In this document: in pieces, positions 1 to 4,546 of the stretch
Position numbering within the stretch: position 1 is the stretch's first letter
Layout of the letters: every line of letters starts with the position of its first letter
DNA from: an uncultured Ruminococcus sp.
GTDB taxonomy: Bacteria; Bacillota; Clostridia; Oscillospirales; CAG-272
Length of the DNA stretch: 5,433 nucleotides
Direction: 5' to 3'
Assembly: GCA_902797495.1 (NCBI GenBank)
Contig: CADBTH010000201.1
Coordinates: 1-5,433 of the forward strand
Notes under the pieces: generated by a model
Database searches by the model: none
The model's input: the letters and a program-made list of their open reading frames with translations, nothing else
What the model was told of the DNA's origin: nothing
Made by a program: the position numbers and the translations under genes

Positions 1-13
1 AGGATAAAGAAAA

Positions 14-655
14 ATGACAGATATCGAAATCATGGACGCTCCGGCGGAGGAGACTGTCGACGTCAACTCCGCGGAATTCAGATACAGGGCGAAGAGCGTT
101 ATCGAGGCGATCCTTTTCGCCGCCGGTTATCCCGTTAAATACGAGAAGATCGCGCAGGTGCTGAAGATAACGACCGGGCAGGCGAAGGATATCGTTCACG
201 AGTACGCAAAGGAGTACAACGGCGGCGAGGCGCCGCGCGGCGTGATCCTTCTGACCTTCGACGACGCGTGTCAGCTCTGCACCAAGGAGGAGTTCAGCCC
301 CGAGGTGCGCGAGGCTCTCGGCATCAGGCGCGGAGGCAATCTTTCCCCGTCGTCGATCGAGGTGCTGGCGATCATCGCATACAACGAGCCCGTGACCCGC
401 GCGTACGTCGACACGGTGCGCGGAGTCGATTCGAGCTACGCGGTGACGTCACTCACGGACAAGCATCTGATCGAGGTCTGCGGCAGGCTCGACGTCCCCG
501 GACGACCCCTTCTCTACCGCACGACGGACGACTTTTTAAGAGTATTCGGGATGCAGTCTCTGTCCGATCTTCCCGAGGTCTCGATCTCGACGGCGGACGA
601 AAAACAGCAGACCCTGCCGAACGTCGACGAAGCGCCGGAGGAAGGCGCAAAATAA
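14..655 (+). CDS. scpB: SMC-Scp complex subunit ScpB
   Basis: ScpB is the dimeric kleisin-associated winged-helix subunit that works with ScpA and Smc in bacterial condensin, compacting and segregating new chromosomes in the cytoplasm. The 213-residue protein has the two expected winged-helix regions. The first is around residues 26-92 and opens with the family's IEAILFAAGYPV signature at 30-41. The second is around 109-180 and carries LAIIAYNEPVTRA (118-130), VRGVD (135-139), DVPGRPLLY (160-168) and TTDDFL (170-175). The tail after about residue 185 is acidic, as is usual in the family. About 25 acidic residues precede the conserved start of the domain, slightly more than many homologues. 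The ATG has AGGA nine bases upstream; an in-frame ATG at position 32 is an alternative. The gene leads a same-strand array, and scpA is the expected partner just upstream. Family assignment is firm. Confidence 0.96.
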   Translation: MTDIEIMDAPAEETVDVNSAEFRYRAKSVIEAILFAAGYPVKYEKIAQVLKITTGQAKDIVHEYAKEYNGGEAPRGVILLTFDDACQLCTKEEFSPEVREALGIRRGGNLSPSSIEVLAIIAYNEPVTRAYVDTVRGVDSSYAVTSLTDKHLIEVCGRLDVPGRPLLYRTTDDFLRVFGMQSLSDLPEVSISTADEKQQTLPNVDEAPEEGAK

Positions 656-688
656 AGATCTTCAAGGACGACTGAAAGGAGGATAACG

Positions 689-1324
689 GTGACGGCGCTC
701 ATTATAATCGGGGCGATACTTGCCTTGATCGTTTTTCTCCTCACCCGTTTCGCGGGGATCATTCTCCGTTACGACGACGAGATGTCGGTGACGGTGACTT
801 ACGGGCTTATCAGGTACCGGCTCGGCAAGAAAAAGAAGGCGAAGAAACCTAAGAAACCCAAAGAAAAGAAACCGAAGAAAAAGAAGAAAAAGAAAGAGGA
901 AGAGCCCGCCGCCGTCGACGATGAGGCGGCGAAGGCGGCTGAAAAACAAAAGAAGCGCGAAAAGCGGGAGGCGCTCTTCGAGCTGATACGCGAGGTGAAG
1001 CGGATCCTTCCGAAGTTCGTCGGCAAGATACACTTCAGGAGCGCGAAGCTTCACGTGAGAGTCGCTACCGGCGACGCCGCGTCGACGGCGCTCGCCTGCG
1101 GAGGCGCGAAGGCTTCGGCGTCGATACTCTTCGAGCTGATAGACCACTTCGCCGTTCTCGAGCGCGGAAGCGCGAAGAACGTGGCGATAGAGCCGGACTT
1201 CACGTCGGACGAGATGAAGTACGACGTGGACGTCAGATTCAGGCTCAGAGTCATCTGGGCGATCCACTACGGGCTCAAGGTGCTCTTGAGCTTTATAAAA
1301 ACGAAAATCAAAAAGTCAAAATAA
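689..1324 (+). CDS. DUF2953 domain-containing membrane protein (YtfI-like)
   Basis: This 211-residue protein has an N-terminal membrane segment (about residues 3-26), then a short beta-like stretch, a very basic linker, and a C-terminal region typical of DUF2953: ALACGGAKASASILFELI around 120-137 followed by AIEPDFTSDEMKYDVDVRFRLRV around 155-177. The linker at residues 47-69 contains 18 lysines in 23 positions and is followed by an acidic run (EEE) and an Ala/Lys/Glu-rich, probably helical stretch up to about 100. DUF2953 proteins have no established biochemical role. In Bacillus and Clostridia they sit directly before the sporulation gene ytfJ/gerW, as here, which links them to sporulation only by context. 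The start is a GTG with a strong AAAGGAGG site at 675-682. The gap to scpB is 33 bp and to the next gene 14 bp, so cotranscription is likely. The ATG codon at 782 would lose the membrane anchor. Confidence 0.87.
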   Translation: MTALIIIGAILALIVFLLTRFAGIILRYDDEMSVTVTYGLIRYRLGKKKKAKKPKKPKEKKPKKKKKKKEEEPAAVDDEAAKAAEKQKKREKREALFELIREVKRILPKFVGKIHFRSAKLHVRVATGDAASTALACGGAKASASILFELIDHFAVLERGSAKNVAIEPDFTSDEMKYDVDVRFRLRVIWAIHYGLKVLLSFIKTKIKKSK

Positions 1325-1338
1325 AGAGAGGTTTAACC

Positions 1339-1764
1339 ATGAGCGACAACAGAATGAGCGAAATGATCGAGGCTTCCCTCAACAGCCTCAAGAGCGTTGC
1401 GGGCGGCGACACCATCATCGGCACGCCGATACAGACGAACGCGGGAACGACGATCATTCCCGTATCGAAGCTCTCCCTCGGCTACGTGACGGGCGGGCTC
1501 GACTACGCGTCGAAAGTTGAAAAAGCGGACAAGAACTTCGGCGGCGGCGGCGGAAGCGGCGTCAGCGTGACTCCTGTCTGCTTCATCGTTATCGACAAGG
1601 ACGGTCGCGTCGAACTTCTCAACGTCGGCGACGACGGAAAAACTCCCGATCCCATCGGAGACGTCGTCGGTCTCGTAGAGCGTTCTCCCGAGCTGATCGG
1701 CAAGATCAAGTCCGCATTCAAGAGAAACAAGAAGAACAAAGACGAGGACGTCGAGGAGATCTGA
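1339..1764 (+). CDS. ytfJ: GerW/YtfJ family sporulation protein
   Basis: This is a 141-residue member of the GerW (YtfJ) family. In Bacillus subtilis the family protein is forespore-expressed and needed for normal spore germination with some germinants; its molecular activity is not known. Recognition rests on an N-terminal helix (SEMIEASLNSLK, 7-18), the signature DTIIGTPIQTNAGTTIIPVSK (24-44) with SLGYVTGG (46-53), a glycine run (residues 68-72), and GVSVTPVCFIVI (74-85), followed by a strand VELLNV and a basic/acidic C-terminus. The length is normal for the family. AGAGAGG at 1325-1331 is the ribosome site, seven bases from the ATG. The DUF2953-then-ytfJ pair is conserved in many Bacillota. 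The gene implies that this lineage forms spores or descends from spore formers. Confidence 0.94.
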   Translation: MSDNRMSEMIEASLNSLKSVAGGDTIIGTPIQTNAGTTIIPVSKLSLGYVTGGLDYASKVEKADKNFGGGGGSGVSVTPVCFIVIDKDGRVELLNVGDDGKTPDPIGDVVGLVERSPELIGKIKSAFKRNKKNKDEDVEEI

Positions 1765-1768
1765 CCTC

Positions 1769-1798
1769 GTATAGACAAGGCTCAAGCCGGGTATACTT
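1769..1798 (+). promoter_or_regulatory. Candidate sigma-F (forespore) promoter
   Basis: GTATA at 1769-1773 and GGGTATACTT at 1789-1798 are separated by exactly 15 bp. They fit the Bacillus sigma-F consensus, -35 GYWTA and -10 GGNNANANTW, at every defined position. The -35 also fits the sigma-G form GNATR, but the sigma-G -10 (CATNNTA at 18-bp spacing) is matched poorly. The predicted start near 1805 would give a leader of about 20 bases holding the AAGGAG site at 1813-1818. The placement before a DacF-type gene agrees with the known sigma-F control of dacF in B. subtilis. The assignment was made by eye, with no background statistics. Confidence 0.5.
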
Positions 1799-1825
1799 TC
1801 TTAAAACAAGGTAAGGAGCATACCC

Positions 1826-2914
1826 GTGAAAAAGATTCTTTGCGCCGTATTCGCAGCGATACTGTCGCTCCCCGTCGGAGCGTCGTCCCCCTCCGTTTCA
1901 GCGCGGTGCGCCGTTCTGATGACGGCGGACGGCGACGTACTGTTTGAAAAGAATGCCGACGAGCGAGTGCCGATGGCGAGCACGACGAAGATCATGACGT
2001 GCCTGATCGCGCTCGAGACGCTCGACGCGTCTGACGAGGTCGCGGTGACGGACGAGTCCGCCGGGATCGAAGGCTCTTCCCTCTATCTCAAAGCGGGCGA
2101 CCGAGTTAGCGTAAAGGATCTCGTATACGGCGCGATGCTTCGCTCCGCGAACGACGCGGCGTCGGCTCTCGCCGTCTTTTCTGCGGGGTCTGAGGAGTCC
2201 TTCGCCGAAATGATGAACGGTAAGGCCGAGTCTCTCGGCATGACGTCGACTCACTTTACGAATCCGCACGGACTGCCAAGCGACGGACACTATACTACGG
2301 CTCGCGACTTCGCGCTCCTCGCCGCCTACGCGATGAGAAACGAGGATTTTGCCGCCGTCGCGGGGACGAAGGAGTACGTCGTAACGGTGAACGGGTGTGA
2401 GAAGAAGCCGGTGCGCAACCACAACAGGCTTCTCTTCTCCTACGACGGCGCGTGCGGCGTGAAGACCGGATTCACGAAGGACAGCGGGCGGTGTCTTGTC
2501 TCGTGCGCGAAGCGCGGCGGCGTGACTCTCGTCTGTGTTACTCTCGACGCGCCGAACGACTGGGAAGACCACAGGACGCTTCTCGATCTCGGATTCGGGC
2601 TCTGCTCTCACGAGGTTCTGTGCGAGGCGGGAGAGATCGAAAAGGCGCTTCACGTTTTCGGCGCGGGGTACGTTCGCGCGGTGAACGGCGAGGCGATAGA
2701 GGCGACTGTGAGGAACGGCGGCGAAGTAACTTTCGTCTTTTACGGAGACAGATTTCCCGCGCTCCCGATATACGAGGGCGACCCGATAGGCAAAGTCAGG
2801 GCGGTATCCGGCGGACGGATCGTGGGAGAGGCCGACATGGTGGCGACGGAGGACGTTTTGCCGCCGCAGAACAAAAGACTGATAGACAGAATAAAAGAGT
2901 TTTTCGGTATATAA
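1826..2914 (+). CDS. D-alanyl-D-alanine carboxypeptidase, DacF/DacB type
   Basis: This low-molecular-weight penicillin-binding protein (peptidase S11) removes the terminal D-alanine from peptidoglycan pentapeptides outside the membrane, limiting cross-linking. The 362-residue precursor has a signal peptide (MKK, then a hydrophobic core at 4-17, with cleavage likely after A19). All three catalytic motifs are present: S52-T-T-K55 (nucleophile and general base), S107-A-N109 and K213-T-G215. The supporting block TNPHGLPSDGHYTTA lies at 145-159. A PBP5_C-like beta domain follows (about 255-335). The protein ends in a basic amphipathic helix (KRLIDRIKEFF), a common way for this family to hold the membrane. 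The start is GTG with AAGGAG eight bases away. Sporulation neighbours and the sigma-F-like promoter favour a role in cortex peptidoglycan, as for DacF or DacB, but a vegetative DacA-like role is not excluded. Confidence 0.94.
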   Translation: MKKILCAVFAAILSLPVGASSPSVSARCAVLMTADGDVLFEKNADERVPMASTTKIMTCLIALETLDASDEVAVTDESAGIEGSSLYLKAGDRVSVKDLVYGAMLRSANDAASALAVFSAGSEESFAEMMNGKAESLGMTSTHFTNPHGLPSDGHYTTARDFALLAAYAMRNEDFAAVAGTKEYVVTVNGCEKKPVRNHNRLLFSYDGACGVKTGFTKDSGRCLVSCAKRGGVTLVCVTLDAPNDWEDHRTLLDLGFGLCSHEVLCEAGEIEKALHVFGAGYVRAVNGEAIEATVRNGGEVTFVFYGDRFPALPIYEGDPIGKVRAVSGGRIVGEADMVATEDVLPPQNKRLIDRIKEFFGI

Positions 2915-3658
2915 ATGGAAAAGATAAGACTTCAGAAGATATTTTCGGACGCGGGGATCATGTCCCGCCGCGCCGCGGAGCGCGAGATCGAAGCGGGGAA
3001 CGTGAGGGTGAACGGTGAGGTCGCCTCTCTCGGTGACCGCGCCGATCCCGAGGGCGACGTGATAACCTGGAGCGGTAAAAAGATAAAGTGCGCTCCCGAC
3101 CGCGAGCGCACTTACATAGTGCTGAACAAGCCTCTCGGCTACGTTACGACGGCGAAGGACGAGAAGGGGCGCGAGAGCGTTCTCGACCTCGTAAAGGACG
3201 TCGGCGTGAGGGTATATCCGGTCGGGCGGCTCGATATGTTCTCGGAGGGAATCATCCTTCTGACCGACGACGGAGACCTCACGAACAAAATGACTCACCC
3301 GTCCGGTGAGCTGAAGAAGGTTTACACGGTCAAGATAAAGGGGACGGTGACGGACGAAGATCTGGCCGCTCTCAGAGCGCCGATGACGATAGACGGCTAC
3401 CGTCTGAGACCGGTAGGGGTGAGGCTGATCTCGCGCGGGAAGGTCGACCGCTCGGGATGCGAGTACTCCTCCCTCGAGTTCACGCTCTCTGAGGGTCGAA
3501 ACCGTCAGATAAGAAAGATGTGCGAGAAGTGCTCGCTGACCGTCATGTCGCTCTGCCGCGTGAGGATCGGCGAGATAGAGCTCGGTAACCTGCCGTCGGG
3601 CGAGTGGCGTTACCTCTCGGAGGGTGAGTTACAGTATTTGAAAGATAATCTGAAATGA
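2915..3658 (+). CDS. rluB: 23S rRNA pseudouridine synthase, RluB/RsuA family
   Basis: This 247-residue enzyme converts uridine to pseudouridine in rRNA; RluB acts on U2605 of 23S rRNA (E. coli numbering). An S4 RNA-binding domain occupies about residues 2-58 (IRLQKIFSDAGIMSRRAAE, then GNVRVNGE). The catalytic domain begins at YIVLNKPLGYVTT (67-79) and carries the motif GRLD at 104-107, whose D107 is the catalytic aspartate. The RsuA/RluB-specific block NRQIRKMCE lies near residue 200. The usual GRLDYDTSG appears as GRLDMFSEG, a normal kind of variation outside the aspartate. The start codon directly abuts the carboxypeptidase stop (TAAATG), and only a poor ribosome site (AAAAGAG, 15 bases away) is visible, so translation is probably coupled. 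Target assignment among RsuA/RluB/RluE/RluF rests on the gene neighbourhood, where rluB is standard in Bacillota. Confidence 0.93.
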   Translation: MEKIRLQKIFSDAGIMSRRAAEREIEAGNVRVNGEVASLGDRADPEGDVITWSGKKIKCAPDRERTYIVLNKPLGYVTTAKDEKGRESVLDLVKDVGVRVYPVGRLDMFSEGIILLTDDGDLTNKMTHPSGELKKVYTVKIKGTVTDEDLAALRAPMTIDGYRLRPVGVRLISRGKVDRSGCEYSSLEFTLSEGRNRQIRKMCEKCSLTVMSLCRVRIGEIELGNLPSGEWRYLSEGELQYLKDNLK

Positions 3659-3662
3659 TACC

Positions 3663-3710
3663 CGGGGCGCCGCCCCGAACCCCGCAAAGCCCTTTTGAAA
3701 AAGGGCTTTG
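3663..3710. repeat. Paired GC-rich hairpins, likely intergenic repeat unit
   Basis: Two inverted repeats lie directly after rluB. The first is CGGGGC-GCC-GCCCCG (3663-3677; 6-bp stem, 3-base loop). The second is an 11-bp perfect stem with the loop TGAA at 3685-3710, with arms CAAAGCCCTTT and AAAGGGCTTTG. They are joined by GAACCCCG. The layout, a GGGGC...GCCCCGAACCCCG segment followed by a CTTTTGAAAAAG-centred hairpin, resembles a palindromic element I associate with intergenic regions of gut Clostridia, but that resemblance is from memory. The second hairpin could also act as a weak first terminator, although the sequence after it is not T-rich. Confidence 0.55.
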
Positions 3711-3730
3711 ATCCCGAAAACTTTTATAAG

Positions 3731-3766
3731 AGCCGCGGAAACCAAGTTTCCGCGGCTATCCTTTTA
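3731..3766 (+). terminator. Rho-independent terminator after rluB
   Basis: AGCCGCGGAAAC at 3731-3742 pairs perfectly over 12 bp with GTTTCCGCGGCT at 3746-3757 around a CAA loop, followed by ATCCTTTTAT. It lies 72 bases after the rluB stop and before the next promoter, so it most likely closes the scpB-to-rluB transcript. The T-run is imperfect (TCCTTTT). The bases before the stem, read on the other strand, are CTTATAAAAGTTTT, so some bidirectional activity is possible, though no gene converges here. Confidence 0.75.
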
Positions 3767-3805
3767 TGGTAATTATTTTGTGTTTCTTTTTCGGGCGCGG
3801 CATAT

Positions 3806-3811
3806 TATAAT
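3806..3811 (+). promoter_or_regulatory. -10 element (TATAAT) before the MecA-like gene
   Basis: A perfect TATAAT lies at 3806-3811 in a short AT-rich patch. No good -35 is visible: TTTCTT at 17-bp spacing is a poor match, and TTGTGT at 3778-3783 is 22 bp away. Transcription would begin near 3818, downstream of the ATG at 3815 and upstream of the ribosome site at 3822-3828, which supports the GTG start at 3836. A new promoter is also expected because the preceding operon appears to be terminated. Confidence 0.45.
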
Positions 3812-3835
3812 AGTATGCAGCGAGGTGACGGAAAA

Positions 3836-4393
3836 GTGGAAAGTATAAAGCTCACAGACGGAAAAATACTCGTTATACTGACGGAGGAAGAGGTGTCGGC
3901 GCTCGGAGGCGGCGTCGCGGAAAAGGCGGTATCGTCTCTCCTGCCGGGGATCGCGGCGGCGGGATTCGCCGATCCCGACGGCACGCTGAAGATCACTCTT
4001 TTCGAGTCGGCGCGGGGCGGATGTCAGATCTTTTTCGAGGCGATTCGGGGTAACGTCGGCGACGGGAGGCGGAATATGGAACACACGAAAAGCGGATGCG
4101 GTACCGATCCTTCGTTCTTCGGAACTGGAGAGCGGCGCGGCGGGGAGACTTACAGGTTCGACGACGCGCCGTCCCTTCTTCGCGCGTGTCTTGCGCTGTC
4201 CCTCGCGTACCGCGGCGACTCTTCCCTCTCATGCCTCGGCGGATCGTTCTATCTCACGCTCTGTGAGGGATCGCCGATACCCGGAGAGTTCGGAGGGACG
4301 GCGGCGACGGAAAGAGAGCGCGCGGCTCTGAAGGAGTCTGAGCGCGTCGCGCCGACGGGCGCCGTCGGACTGCTCGCCCCGCTCGCGGTATAA
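3836..4393 (+). CDS. MecA-like Clp protease adaptor protein (divergent)
   Basis: I read this 185-residue cytoplasmic protein as a divergent MecA-family adaptor, which in Bacillota delivers substrates to ClpC-ClpP and tunes ClpC assembly. The N-terminal domain (about 1-70) shows the MecA pattern: IKLTDGKILVILTEEEVSALG (about 4-24), a helical middle, and an end strand LKITLFESARGGCQIFFEAI (51-70). A glycine- and charge-rich linker spans about 72-103. The C-terminal domain (104-185) begins YRFDDAPSLLRAC, has GDSSLSCLGGSFYLTL (127-142), and closes with an ERERAALKE helix and a hydrophobic tail, matching the order in the ClpC-binding domain of MecA. The match is by pattern, not alignment, and the gene is shorter than B. 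subtilis MecA (about 218). I prefer the GTG at 3836 because GAGGTGA (3822-3828) sits at proper distance and the first residues then align with the family. An in-frame ATG at 3815 would add seven residues but overlaps the promoter region. Confidence 0.62.
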   Translation: MESIKLTDGKILVILTEEEVSALGGGVAEKAVSSLLPGIAAAGFADPDGTLKITLFESARGGCQIFFEAIRGNVGDGRRNMEHTKSGCGTDPSFFGTGERRGGETYRFDDAPSLLRACLALSLAYRGDSSLSCLGGSFYLTLCEGSPIPGEFGGTAATERERAALKESERVAPTGAVGLLAPLAV

Positions 4394-4546
4394 AATATAT
4401 AATAATACATAATGTAAAAGAAGAGTAAACTCTGATAAAAGCGGGACGATTTCTCTTGACCTTTTCAAAAAAGTGTGCTAATATATACTATGAATGAAAA
4501 GCAGTACTTTTTGAGGTCACATGCTGTGCATGAAAGGAATCGCAAA
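4394..4546. other. AT-rich intergenic region and leader
   Basis: This 153-bp gap is markedly AT-rich compared with its surroundings. It holds no convincing terminator for the preceding gene. The near-palindrome AGAGT-AA-ACTCT at 4422-4433 lies about 22 bp before the -35 box and could be an operator, without further support. The leader (about 4491-4546) has two short inverted repeats: AAAAG-CAGTA-CTTTT (4497-4511) and CATGC-TGT-GCATG (4520-4532). The second ends directly at the ribosome site AAAGGA (4533-4538). No known riboswitch is recognisable. Confidence 0.5.
4456..4484 (+). promoter_or_regulatory. Sigma-A promoter for the lipoprotein gene
   Basis: TTGACC at 4456-4461 and TAATAT at 4479-4484 are separated by 17 bp, and TGC directly before the -10 makes it an extended -10 promoter. 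The predicted start is near 4491, about 56 bases before the lipoprotein ATG. This is the clearest housekeeping promoter in the window and shows that the transporter gene starts its own transcription unit. Confidence 0.78.

Noticed and set aside
268..675. Plus-strand open frame overlapping scpB in another frame
   Set aside because: It is Arg-rich with no known motifs and lies wholly within the well-supported scpB plus its short gap.
662..1267. Minus-strand open frame opposite the DUF2953 gene
   Set aside because: The product is Arg/Leu/Phe low-complexity sequence that simply mirrors the lysine tract; there is no ribosome site or family resemblance.
1772..1797. Sigma-A reading of the gap before the carboxypeptidase (TAGACA and TATACT)
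   Set aside because: The spacing is only 14 bp, too short for sigma-A; the sigma-F reading of the same bases fits better.
1898..3298. A 466-codon open frame on the minus strand, antisense to the carboxypeptidase and rluB
   Set aside because: It spans two genes with intact catalytic motifs on the plus strand, its product is Arg/Val/His-rich with no recognisable domain, and such long antisense frames arise from the GC-rich codon use here.
3773..4084. Minus-strand open frames opposite the MecA-like gene and its promoter
   Set aside because: They are Arg/Ser-rich, have no family match and no promoter on that strand; the plus-strand frame has a ribosome site and a domain pattern.
4398..4403. A second TATAAT just after the MecA-like gene
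   Set aside because: No -35 box at a usable distance; the sequence there is GC-rich coding sequence. It is probably a by-product of the AT-rich patch.
4394..4546. Possible cobalamin or metal riboswitch, or Fur-type operator, before the transporter gene
   Set aside because: The leader is only about 56 bases, lacks the conserved boxes of cobalamin riboswitches, and shows no recognisable Fur or DtxR dyad.
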